From contig DATGLS010000042.1 in the NCBI GenBank assembly GCA_035293985.1, positions 1-26,591 on the forward strand: a stretch of 26,591 nucleotides of DNA. The letters are read 5' to 3'. Position 1 is the stretch's first letter. Each line of letters starts with the position of its first letter. Positions 15,001 through 21,297 of this stretch are shown here, piece by piece. The DNA is from JAVDCA01 sp035293985 (GTDB lineage: Bacteria; Pseudomonadota; Alphaproteobacteria; Rhizobiales; Xanthobacteraceae). Under the pieces are notes generated by a model, which made no database searches, was not told where the DNA came from, and worked only from the letters and a program-made list of their open reading frames with translations. A program made the position numbers and the translations under genes.

Positions 15001-17174
15001 CCAACATAAGCAACGGCGACTACGGCGACGTCAGCCTGAGCTTCGACTACAGTCAGGGCACCGTCAGCCTCACCACAAGATCGGTCAGTTCGGACGGCGA
15101 GCTCGGCAACCCCTCCACCGTAGGGTGGGACGTGGCGACGAACACGCCGCTGACGACGCCGCCGAGCCCGACCGTCACCGACCTCACCACGGCTGGCGAG
15201 AAGGTCGCGCACGGCGCGACCGTCACGGTCGGCACGGTGACGCCGGGCTCGCCGGGCGACACGCTCACGCTGACCGAGCTCACCGGCCCGGCCGGCGCGG
15301 TGACGCTCGCCAATGGCGTCGTGAGCTTCGCGGCGCCGGCGGGCACGGATGGCAATGTCGCGTTCTCGTACCAGATCAGCGATCAGCTCGGCGACCTCTC
15401 GGCGGTCGTTTCCGACACGCTGGCGGTCGATCCCGGCCCGAGCGTCACTGACAGCACCATGGCGGGCGAGAAGGTTGCGCACGGCGCGACCGTCGCGATC
15501 GGCACCGCGGCGCCCGGCTTGGCGGGCGACGCGCTGACGCTGACCGAGCTCACCGGTCCGGCCGGCGCGGTGACGCTCGACAATGGCGTGGTGAGCTTCG
15601 CGGCGCCGGCAGGCGCGAGCGGCAATGTCGCGTTCTCGTACCAGATCAGCGACCAGCTCGGCGACCTGTCGACCGTCGTCTCCGACACGCTGGCGGTCGA
15701 TCCCGGCCCGAGCGTCGTCGATACGACAACGGCGGGCGAAAAGGTCGGGCACGGCGCTACTGTCACGGTCGGCACCGCCGCGCCCGGATTGGCGGGCGAC
15801 ACGCTGACGCTCACCGAGCTCACCGGTCCGGCCGGGGCGGTGACGCTGAGCAACGGAGTGGTGACCTTCGCGGCGCCGGCAGGCGCGAGCGGTAACGTCG
15901 CGTTCTCGTATCAGATCAGCGATCAGCTCGGCGACGCCTCGGCGGTCGTCTCCGACTCGCTGGCGGTCGATCCCGGCCCGAGCGTCACCGACACCACCAC
16001 GGCAGGCGAGAAGGTCGCGCACGGCACCACCGTCGAGGTCGGCACCGTTAGGCCCGGATTGGCAGGCGACACGCTGACACTCACCGAGCTGACCGGTCCG
16101 GCCGGCGCGGTCACGCTCGCGAACGGCGTCGTGAGCTTCGCGGCGCCGGCGGACGCGAGCGGCAATGTCGCGTTCTCGTATCAGATCAGCGATCAGCTCG
16201 GCGACGTCTCGGCCGTCGTCTCCGATACGCTGGCGGTCGATCCCGGCCCGAAGGCGGGCAAGGCGAACGTCTACGTCACCGCCGGCGAGAGCGTCGATCT
16301 GACGAGCCTGCTTCTATCCCAGGACACACCAGGACTTCCGGGCGACACGCTGACGCTGACCGCCGCCGATACGGCCGGCACGCGCGGAAGCGTGTCGCTG
16401 AGCAACGGGGACCTGGTCTACACGGCGCCGGCACGCGGCACGGACATGTTCACCTATACGGTTTCGGATCAGCTGGACGAGACGGCGAGCGCCGGCGTCA
16501 ACGTCTCGGTCGTCGGCAAGAACGCGAGCATTGCGTTGTCCGGCAGCGGCAACATCGTCGCCACGACCGGCGGCAACCACTTCGTCGTCGGCGGAACAGG
16601 CGGCAACGACGTCAGCCTCGGCAACGGCAACGACGTCGTGTCGCTCGGCGGCGGCGACAACACGGTGGTGCTCGGGGGCGGCAATGACCTCGTCTTCACT
16701 GGCGACCGCAGCGCCGTCACGGCCGCCGGCGGCAACGACCTCCTCTTCGCCGGCGCGCACAGCACCGTCACCGTGGGCGACGGCAACGACGTCGTCGCGG
16801 CCGGTGCCGGCAGCACGGTCAACCTCGGCAATGGCAACGATCTCGTCTTCGCCGGGGCGAACAGCACGATCTCGTTCGGTAACGGGCACGACAGCCTATC
16901 GGCCGGCAGCAACGACGTGATCACGCTCGGCACCGGAAGGGATCTGATCGCATTCGACAACGCGGGCCCACTCGGCAACGAGGTCGTCAACGGCTTCGGC
17001 AAGGCCGACACGCTGGAATTCAATCACCAGCTGGTGGCGAGCTTTGCCGCGGTGATGTCGGACGCCAAGCAAATGGCCGGCGATACGGTCATCACCTTCG
17101 ATCCGACCGACAGCGTCACGCTGCGGGGCGTTGCGGTCGCCTCCCTCACGGCGAAGCAGTTCAAGTTCACCTGA
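12072..17174 (+). CDS. 1700-aa mosaic protein: six Hcp-like domains, five Ig-like repeats, RTX-like C terminus
   Basis: Six tandem Hcp-like domains begin at residues 5, 181, 358, 537, 703 and 877. Each opens with Y-F/Y-L-T-x-x-G-x-D/N-GG and a GH-x-GAF motif, continues with GK-x-I-x-S-x-ELQG and YDLKL-x-NV, and closes with W-D-V/L at Trp152, 329, 508, 675, 848 and 1019. This order matches T6SS tube protein Hcp, including a WNIRQN-like end. Residues 1033-1392 hold four near-identical 90-residue Ig/cadherin-like repeats; 1393-1483 hold a divergent fifth. About 1500-1620 is Gly/Asn/Asp-rich (GNGNDVV, GGGNDLVF), an RTX-like beta-roll. The end (DSVTLRGVAVASL...FKFT) resembles type I secretion signals. 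There is no N-terminal signal peptide, as expected for type I substrates, and no exporter or T6SS gene nearby. GGGGAG precedes the ATG. An adhesin or surface appendage role is inferred. Confidence 0.9.
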   Translation: MALNYYLTVAGLDGGSTADGHVGAFEINDYSFDVNALVNGLSGSGGAAGTATFSPLTVDLPTGSGLTSLLADAASGKVISSIELQGVIPATPTSPSETVYDLKLSNVVITKLDSDSGSGVKLSFDYSLGAISLTTTPLNPDGSLATPITASWDVARNIAGATIASPVAGSTDTGGGDAQIYYLTIDGIDGGAQEPGHEGAFLIGSYDFDVSALVSALNGSGGKATFSPLTVTFTASAGLTSLLADAASGKVISSIELQGVTSGTATSPFTTVYDLKLSNVVITNVDTGGVDGEGGLVHVSFDYSNGAVSLTTTPVEPGGSLGTAATMSWDLAQNKAGAIIASPVASSTDTGGAGARKYFLTVDGVDGGSLAAGHQGAFQLESYDFDVSALVSTLSGGGAAGKPTFAPLKVILAPGSGLTSLLADAASGKVISSIELQGVTIATPSSPSETVYDLKLSNVVITTLDTSGIDNDDGFATLSFDYSQGAVSLTTAPFNQDGSLGTPVTTSWDVAQNMAGATIASPVAGSTDTGGGGQQTYYLTVDGVDGGSQAPGHVGAFEIDDYDFDVSSVVSAIGGAGKPTFSPLTVHLARGSGLTSLLNDVAQGKVIKSVELQGATGAAGMSQTVYDLVLGNVTISEVEDDNHGDKLTFDYSAISLTTTPLNQDGSLGTPVTTSWDLAQDKAGATIASPVAGTTDTGGGAQTYYLTIDGVNGGSTVSGHLGAFEVHSYHFDVSDLAGAIGGGKATFAPLTVSVALGSGLTSFLGDVASGKLIKSIELQGVTAATPTSAGKTVYDLKLSNVVITHLGSSSSNGNGLVDLSFDYSQGAVSLTTTPINQDGSLGQPTTMAWDVVREQAGGPIASPDVRVSDTGGGGATKCFLAIDGVDGGVTTKGHVGAFAIDSYTFGVNALVSALNGGKPTFSPLMVDLVPVDATPLLADVASGEVIKSVELQGTTSKGQTVYDLKLTNVVVTAFSSGANISNGDYGDVSLSFDYSQGTVSLTTRSVSSDGELGNPSTVGWDVATNTPLTTPPSPTVTDLTTAGEKVAHGATVTVGTVTPGSPGDTLTLTELTGPAGAVTLANGVVSFAAPAGTDGNVAFSYQISDQLGDLSAVVSDTLAVDPGPSVTDSTMAGEKVAHGATVAIGTAAPGLAGDALTLTELTGPAGAVTLDNGVVSFAAPAGASGNVAFSYQISDQLGDLSTVVSDTLAVDPGPSVVDTTTAGEKVGHGATVTVGTAAPGLAGDTLTLTELTGPAGAVTLSNGVVTFAAPAGASGNVAFSYQISDQLGDASAVVSDSLAVDPGPSVTDTTTAGEKVAHGTTVEVGTVRPGLAGDTLTLTELTGPAGAVTLANGVVSFAAPADASGNVAFSYQISDQLGDVSAVVSDTLAVDPGPKAGKANVYVTAGESVDLTSLLLSQDTPGLPGDTLTLTAADTAGTRGSVSLSNGDLVYTAPARGTDMFTYTVSDQLDETASAGVNVSVVGKNASIALSGSGNIVATTGGNHFVVGGTGGNDVSLGNGNDVVSLGGGDNTVVLGGGNDLVFTGDRSAVTAAGGNDLLFAGAHSTVTVGDGNDVVAAGAGSTVNLGNGNDLVFAGANSTISFGNGHDSLSAGSNDVITLGTGRDLIAFDNAGPLGNEVVNGFGKADTLEFNHQLVASFAAVMSDAKQMAGDTVITFDPTDSVTLRGVAVASLTAKQFKFT
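12084..15163 (+). repeat. Six tandem ~0.5-kb repeats encoding Hcp-like domains
   Basis: Repeat units start at 12084, 12612, 13143, 13680, 14178 and 14700, spaced by 528, 531, 537, 498 and 522 bp. All are multiples of three, so indels have kept frame. Copies 1-3 share long nearly identical stretches around the GKVISSIELQG and YDLKLSNVVIT codons, suggesting recent duplication or gene conversion. Copy 6 is the most diverged and has Cys-Phe-Leu-Ala in place of Tyr-Tyr-Leu-Thr at its start. Confidence 0.88.
15168..16247 (+). repeat. Four tandem 270-bp repeats (90-aa Ig-like modules)
   Basis: Exact 270-bp periodicity can be followed by landmarks such as the 'aatgtcg/aacgtcg cgttctcgta' segment ending at 15360, 15630, 15900 and 16170. 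Units differ by only scattered substitutions. Each encodes a module running from P-S/T-V-x-D through AGEKV, LTLTELTGPAGAVTL and VAFSYQISDQLGD to LAVDPG. A fifth, diverged module follows (16248-16520). Such arrays commonly change copy number by recombination. Confidence 0.9.
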
Positions 17175-17184
17175 CGCCGTAGGA

Positions 17185-18168
17185 TCACTGCGCCTTGATG
17201 CCGGCGGCGCGGATCACCTCGCCCCAGCGCGCGGTCTCGGCCTTGACGAAAGCGGCCATGTCGGCGGGCGAGCCGCCGGCGGGCCGCATGTTCATGGTGG
17301 CGAGCCTGCTGCGGACGTCCGGCATGGCGAACACGTCGTTCATCGCCGCGTTGAGCTTGGCGACGATCGGCTGCGGCGTCTTCGGCGGCGCCGCGATCGC
17401 GTTCCAGGTGTCGGCCTGGAAATCGGCAATGCCCGCCTCGGCGAGGCTCGGGATGTCGGGCAGCTCCGCCAGGCGCTTGTCGCTCGCGACCGCCAGCATC
17501 TTCACCTTGCCGGCGCGCGCGAGCTCGCGCACCGAATCGAGCTGGATGAACAGCAGATCGACGTGGCCGGCGACGAGATCGTTCACCACTTGCGCGGTCC
17601 CCTTATAGGGGATGTGCGTCATCACGGTGCCGGTGCGGCGGGCGAACAGCGCGGTGACGAGATGCGGCGAGGTGCCGATTCCCTGCGAGCCGTAGGTGAT
17701 CTTGCCCGGATTGGCCTTGGCGTAGGCGATCAGCTCGGCGACGGTATTGGCGGGGAAATCCGTGCGCACCACCAGCACGATCGGGATCTTGGTGAGCACG
17801 ATCACGGGCTCGAGCGCGGCCGGGTCGAAGCGCAAGTTCTTGTAGAGCAACGCATGCGTCGTGAGCGGGCCGGGCTGCGCCGAGAGCAGCGTGTAGCCGT
17901 CGGGCTCCGCCGCTGCGACGTCGGCGGTGCCCAGCGTGCCGCCGGCCCCGCCCCGGTTCTCGATGATGAAGGGCTGGCCCCAGCGCCGCTGCAGCTTGTC
18001 GGCGACGAGCCGCGCCGCGAGGTCGGGCCCGCCGCCCGGCGGGGCCGACACGACGATGCGCACCGTGCGGTTCGGATAATCCGCCGCCGGGTCTTTGGCT
18101 TGTGCGTGCGCGGCCGTCGCGGCGGCGACGAACGCGACGGCGATGATCGTCAGAATACGGGTCGGCAT
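17185..18168 (-). CDS. Bug/TctC-family periplasmic tricarboxylate-type receptor
   Basis: This 327-residue extracytoplasmic binding protein of the Bug (TctC) family normally delivers carboxylic acids to TctAB transporters or acts as a sensor. It has a signal peptide (MPTRILTIIAVAFVAAATAAHA, cut near residue 22) and family landmarks YPNRTVRIVVSAPPGGGPD, IIENRGGAGGTLGT, DGYTLL and PGKITYGSQGIGTSPHL. I chose the ATG at 18168 because the upstream extension to 18243 lies inside a REP element. No tctA or tctB is present, the usual situation for the many orphan Bug receptors. It converges with the Hcp-like gene, with stops 10 bp apart. The ligand is unknown. Confidence 0.9.
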   Translation of the reverse strand: MPTRILTIIAVAFVAAATAAHAQAKDPAADYPNRTVRIVVSAPPGGGPDLAARLVADKLQRRWGQPFIIENRGGAGGTLGTADVAAAEPDGYTLLSAQPGPLTTHALLYKNLRFDPAALEPVIVLTKIPIVLVVRTDFPANTVAELIAYAKANPGKITYGSQGIGTSPHLVTALFARRTGTVMTHIPYKGTAQVVNDLVAGHVDLLFIQLDSVRELARAGKVKMLAVASDKRLAELPDIPSLAEAGIADFQADTWNAIAAPPKTPQPIVAKLNAAMNDVFAMPDVRSRLATMNMRPAGGSPADMAAFVKAETARWGEVIRAAGIKAQ

Positions 18169-18179
18169 CCGGGATGATT

Positions 18180-18263
18180 CGTAGGTTGGGTCGAGCCTCT
18201 TCGCGAGACCCGACACCTTGCGCGTGGCTTTCCGGTCTCGCAAGAGCTCGAGCGAACCCTACG
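18180..18263. repeat. REP-type palindromic element
   Basis: The outer arms, cgtaggttgggtcgagc (from 18180) and gctcgagcgaaccctacg (to 18263), are imperfect inverted copies. Inside, tcgcgagacccg faces cggtctcgc. This CGTAGG...CCCTACG framed palindrome is a second class of dispersed element in the window. It occupies the gap between the GST and Bug receptor genes, both on the minus strand. Confidence 0.7.
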
Positions 18264-18273
18264 CCGCCGCGCG

Positions 18274-18933
18274 TCAGTGCGCCGCGGCGCTCGCTTCCGC
18301 GGCTGCCTGATGCTCCGCCGCGAGCGCGGCATCCGCCGCCTTCACCTTCACGGAGGCCGGCCGCGCGCCGATGCGGGCGATGTAGTCCGTGATAACCGGC
18401 AGCTCGGGGACGAGCTTGAACGCCGTCGTCCAGGTGAGCGCCGCTCCCCACAGCACGTCCAGCGCGGTCATGCGCTCGCCCAGTAGATAGGGGCCCTTGG
18501 CGAGCTGGTCGGTGAGCGTCTTGAACATGGTGTCCCAATCGCCATAGGGCGACATCGATGGCGGAGCGGGCTCGCGCTTGAGCGCCCGGTCGACCAGGCC
18601 CGGCTCGAAGCACGAGCCGTAGTAGACCATCCAGCGCAGGTAGGGTCCACGCAGGCGATCGTTGAGGCCGGGCGCGAGTCCGGCCTGGGGAAACAGGTCG
18701 GCCAGATAGAGGAAGATCGCCGGCTGCTCGGTGACGAGCTCGCCGCGATGCAGGATCGCCGGCACCTTGCCCATCGGATTGACGGCGAGGTATGCCGGCT
18801 TGCGCTGATCGCCCGCCTTCATGTTGACGACGCGCATCTCATGCGGCGCGCCCAGCTCCTCGAGCAGCATGCGCGTCGCGCCCGAGCGCGTGTTGGGCGA
18901 ATGAAAGAAGACGATGGTGTCGTCAGAGGCCAT
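18274..18933 (-). CDS. Glutathione S-transferase family protein
   Basis: This 219-residue protein has a thioredoxin-like N-terminal domain (TIVFFHSPNTRSGATRMLLE, NPMGKVPAIL, TEQPAIFLYLAD) and an all-helical C-terminal domain (LGERMTALDVLWGAAL). The SPNTRS turn holds the serine expected to face glutathione in beta/zeta-like GSTs. The ATG at 18933 is preceded by GGAG at 6 bases; an earlier in-frame start exists at 18957 without a comparable site. The C terminus is a short Ala-rich tail. It is not adjacent to the first GST and has no obvious operon partner except possibly the downstream Bug receptor. Confidence 0.9.
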   Translation of the reverse strand: MASDDTIVFFHSPNTRSGATRMLLEELGAPHEMRVVNMKAGDQRKPAYLAVNPMGKVPAILHRGELVTEQPAIFLYLADLFPQAGLAPGLNDRLRGPYLRWMVYYGSCFEPGLVDRALKREPAPPSMSPYGDWDTMFKTLTDQLAKGPYLLGERMTALDVLWGAALTWTTAFKLVPELPVITDYIARIGARPASVKVKAADAALAAEHQAAAEASAAAH

Positions 18934-18958
18934 GGAAGACTCCACGCAATGTTGCATT

Positions 18959-19048
18959 CGTCATGGCCGGGCTTGTCCCGGCCATCCACGTCTTTTGTGA
19001 GGCGCGGCGGCGAAGTCGTGGATGCGCGGGTCAAGCCCGCGCATGACG
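18959..19048. repeat. REP-type composite palindrome
   Basis: Outer arms cgtcatg/catgacg, then ccgggcttgtcccgg and cgcgggtcaagcccgcg as two internal hairpins, and ccatccacg facing cgtggatg. This exact type of element (GTCATGGCCGGGCTTGTCCC) is very common between genes in Bradyrhizobium-like and related alphaproteobacterial genomes. It lies between the HNH gene and the GST gene. Confidence 0.85.
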
Positions 19049-19055
19049 AGGAAAT

Positions 19056-19613
19056 TCACGGATCGAGCTCGGTGTCCCAATAGAGGTAATCGAGCCAGCT
19101 GTCGTGGAGATAGTTCGGCGGAAACAGCCGGCCATTTCGGTGCAGGTGGTGCACGGTCGGCTGGAACGGCATCTGCGAGGGAAACATGTGCGCCTCGGCC
19201 ATCGTCAGGTTGCCCTTGCGCAGGTTGCAGGCCGAGCACGCCGCGACCACGTTGATCCAGGTGGTCTGGCCGCCGCGCGAGCGCGGCACGAGATGGTCGA
19301 AGGTGAGGTCGTCCTCGGCGCCGCAGTACTGGCACACGAACTTGTCGCGCAGGAAGACGTTGAAGCGCGTGAACGCCGGATGCGTCGAGGGCTTCACGAA
19401 GGTCTTGAGCGACACCACGCTCGGCAGCTTCATCTCGAAGCTCGGGCTGTGCACCACCTTCTCGTAGAGCGCGACGATGTTCACGCGCTCGAGGAACACG
19501 GCCTTGATCGCGTCCTGCCAGGACCAGAGCGACAGCGGATAGTAGCTCAGCGGGCGGAAGTCCGCGTTGAGCACCAGAGCCGGAAATCCATTCGGCGACA
19601 TGGCCGCGTTCAA
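19056..19613 (-). CDS. HNH endonuclease-domain protein (alphaproteobacterial conserved)
   Basis: This 185-residue protein has a McrA-type HNH domain. The zinc pairs are Cys94-x-x-Cys97 (KFVCQYCG) and Cys126-x-x-Cys129 (ACSACN), the catalytic stretch is Asp106-His107 (LTFDHLVPRS) and Asn121 follows. The N-terminal region (ALVLNADFRPLSYYPLSLWS, DAIKAVFLERVNIV) is the arrangement seen in a stand-alone HNH protein widespread in this class; its role is unproven and it is not part of a restriction locus here. I prefer the TTG start at 19613 because AGGAGGAG lies 7 bases upstream; the ATG at 19601 would be 19 bases from that site. Confidence 0.88.
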   Translation of the reverse strand: MNAAMSPNGFPALVLNADFRPLSYYPLSLWSWQDAIKAVFLERVNIVALYEKVVHSPSFEMKLPSVVSLKTFVKPSTHPAFTRFNVFLRDKFVCQYCGAEDDLTFDHLVPRSRGGQTTWINVVAACSACNLRKGNLTMAEAHMFPSQMPFQPTVHHLHRNGRLFPPNYLHDSWLDYLYWDTELDP

Positions 19614-19620
19614 GCCGAAG

Positions 19621-19638
19621 CTCCTCCTAGTCCTCCTT
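19621..19638 (-). promoter_or_regulatory. Double Shine-Dalgarno that supports a TTG start for the HNH gene
   Basis: On the minus strand AGGAGGAG (19628-19621) ends 7 bases before TTG at 19613, and a second copy-like AAGGAGGA lies at 19638-19631. The perfect spacing to TTG, rather than to the ATG four codons later, decides the start. Confidence 0.6.
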
Positions 19639-19734
19639 GCCCACGGGCCCAGGGATGGCCCGATGGCCCGACTCGCAGTTTATATTAAGCCGTGACGGTA
19701 TTGTGAAGACCGGCCCGGGACTTACGCTGAGACA

Positions 19735-20400
19735 TCAGAATTTCCGCCGCGCCAGGAATTCGCCCCCGTGGCGCAGGCCCTCCTGGTCGATTCCGTGGCC
19801 AATTCCGGACGAGATGTGCCACTCGGTCGGCACATCGAGCTCGGCCAGGTCCTGGGTCGCCTGCAGCAGCGCCTGCGCTGGGATCAGCTCGTCGCGGTCG
19901 CCATGGACCAGCAGGACGGGCGGACGCGACCTGATCTCGCTCGCCATCGCCTTCGGTTCGGTGTTCTCGGGCAGGACGAACAGGCCCGAATAGCCGACGA
20001 TGGCGGCAGGCGGCGTGGCCCGGCGCAGGCCGACATGCAGCGCCATCATGGTGCCCTGGCTGAAGCCGACCAGCGCGAGGGCCTGCGCAGGCAGCTTGCG
20101 CCGCGCGAGCTCGGCATCGAGGAAGCGGTTGAGGATCGGCGCCGCCTTGTTCACGCCGCGCCAGCGCTCGTCCGGATTGCGGAAGGTGAGCTCGAACCAT
20201 TGCCGGCCCATCGGCGCGCCGGCGCACGGCTCCGGCGCGTGCGGCGAGACGAAGGCCGCGTCCGGCAACAGCGGCTGCCAGACACGGCCGAGCTCGATCA
20301 GGTCATTGCCGTCGGCGCCGTAGCCGTGCAGGAAGACGACGAGCTTTCGCGCCGCGCCCGAACGCGGCTCCAGCCGTGGACCGTCGAGATCAGCGGCCAT
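19735..20400 (-). CDS. Carboxylesterase/phospholipase-family alpha/beta hydrolase
   Basis: This 221-residue alpha/beta hydrolase belongs to the dienelactone-hydrolase-like carboxylesterase group (Abhydrolase_2, YpfH-like). The oxyanion region is FLHGYGADGND, the nucleophile elbow GFSQG has Ser114, Asp170 lies in HGDRDELIP and His202 in GIGHGID, so the triad is complete. No signal peptide, hence cytoplasmic. GGAG sits 8 bases before the ATG at 20400. It follows alkA by 57 bp on the same strand and may be cotranscribed, although that gap is filled with a short tandem repeat. Substrate: short acyl esters, not further specified. Confidence 0.88.
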   Translation of the reverse strand: MAADLDGPRLEPRSGAARKLVVFLHGYGADGNDLIELGRVWQPLLPDAAFVSPHAPEPCAGAPMGRQWFELTFRNPDERWRGVNKAAPILNRFLDAELARRKLPAQALALVGFSQGTMMALHVGLRRATPPAAIVGYSGLFVLPENTEPKAMASEIRSRPPVLLVHGDRDELIPAQALLQATQDLAELDVPTEWHISSGIGHGIDQEGLRHGGEFLARRKF

Positions 20401-20414
20401 CGAAGATGCTCCAT

Positions 20415-20469
20415 CGTCAGATGTCTTGCGCCAGTGTTTTGCGTCAGGTGTTTTGCGTCAGGTGTTTTG
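20415..20469. repeat. 14-bp tandem repeat spanning the alkA stop codon
   Basis: Four units of about 14 bp (consensus CGTCAGGTGTTTTG) run from 20415. The last two are identical (20442-20455 and 20456-20469), the second lacks one base and the first has two changes. The alkA stop codon lies inside the final unit, so copy-number change here would alter the alkA 3' end or the gap to the esterase gene. Confidence 0.75.
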
Positions 20470-21111
20470 CGGAATCGGCACCGCGTCGCGCTTCTTCACG
20501 GCGCGATAGTAGGTCCACAGCAGGAGCGCCGCCACCCCGCGCAATGGCCGCCAGCGCTCGGCGAGCGGGCCCATCTGCTTCTCGGTCGGCCGCGTCTTGA
20601 GCTTGAACGCGAGCCGCATCGCCTCCTGCAACGCGACGTCGCCGGCCGGCCACGCATCGGCATGACCGAGGCAGAACAGGAGGTAGACGTCGGCGGTCCA
20701 CGGGCCGACGCCGTGCAGCTCGATGAGCGCGCGATGCGCGTCGTCGGCGGGCAGCCCGGCGAGCGCGTCGAGATCGAGGCCATCGCGGATCGCCACCGCG
20801 ATCGCCTTGAAGGCGCGGATTTTCGCGCCTGAGAGGCCGTGGCGCGCGAGCGTGGTCGCGCGGGCGCGCCGGATCTTCTCCGGATGCAGCGGATCGTAGG
20901 CCTTGGTCAGGCGCGCCCAGATCGCGCCCGCGCTCGCGGTCGAGAGCTGCTGATTGGTGATGATCTGCGCGAGCCCGGCATAACCGCCGGCGCGCCGGCG
21001 CAGCGCCGGGCGGCCCGCGGCCGCGAGCACCTGCTCGAGCCGCGGATCCTGCTTGATCAGCTGGCGCACGCCAGCATCGACGTCAGCCTGGGTTTCGAGT
21101 CGCAGCGTCAT
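20458..21111 (-). CDS. alkA: DNA-3-methyladenine glycosylase II (AlkA-type HhH-GPD protein)
   Basis: This 217-residue base-excision glycosylase of the HhH-GPD superfamily removes alkylated purines from DNA. The helix-hairpin-helix is LIELHGVGPWTADVYLLF (about residues 129-146) and the catalytic aspartate is Asp158 in WPAGDVALQ. LAQIITNQQLST is the conserved N-terminal helix of the domain. The protein lacks the extra N-terminal beta domain of E. coli AlkA, as many short bacterial versions do, and has no Cys cluster, which separates it from MutY/Nth. It is divergent from gluQ across a 186-bp gap with a large palindrome. The C-terminal codons lie in a tandem repeat. Confidence 0.9.
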   Translation of the reverse strand: MTLRLETQADVDAGVRQLIKQDPRLEQVLAAAGRPALRRRAGGYAGLAQIITNQQLSTASAGAIWARLTKAYDPLHPEKIRRARATTLARHGLSGAKIRAFKAIAVAIRDGLDLDALAGLPADDAHRALIELHGVGPWTADVYLLFCLGHADAWPAGDVALQEAMRLAFKLKTRPTEKQMGPLAERWRPLRGVAALLLWTYYRAVKKRDAVPIPQNT

Positions 21112-21140
21112 GGCAGCAAGATCGATCGGGAGATGGACAT

Positions 21141-21237
21141 CGCATGTGAGGTGAGCACAGCGCCCGCGCTCCCTCTCCCCCTGAAGGGACCCTGAAGGGC
21201 GAGAAGGGGCGCAGGCATCGTGCTCACCTCACATGCG
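21141..21237. repeat. 97-bp palindromic element with 18-bp perfect arms
   Basis: Arm cgcatgtgaggtgagcac (21141-21158) is the exact reverse complement of 21220-21237. Shorter arms (gcgccc at 21160-21165 and gggcgc at 21207-21212) continue the pairing inward around a centre containing CTCTCCCC and GAAGGG. It lies between two divergent starts, so it cannot be a terminator for either gene; it looks like a small inserted palindromic repeat (MITE or REP-like) or a cruciform. Confidence 0.8.
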
Positions 21238-21297
21238 GATGCGTTATGTCAATCCTCGCATGGTGTAAAGGAAGGCCACACCTCGCATCTTGCGGCC

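Noticed and set aside
12072..15163. CRISPR-like or plain satellite reading of the repeats in this region
   Set aside because: Units are about 0.5 kb, keep reading frame and encode conserved domains; there are no short identical repeats with unique spacers anywhere in the window.
14586..16022. Minus-strand open frame of 478 codons inside the giant Hcp-like gene
   Set aside because: It follows the 270-bp repeats in antisense and is highly Arg/Asp/Ala-rich; this is explained by codon composition of the true gene.
19056..19613. HNH protein as part of a restriction or other defence system
   Set aside because: No methyltransferase, specificity or helicase partner is adjacent; the FkbM methyltransferase is a small-molecule type and lies 5 kb away.
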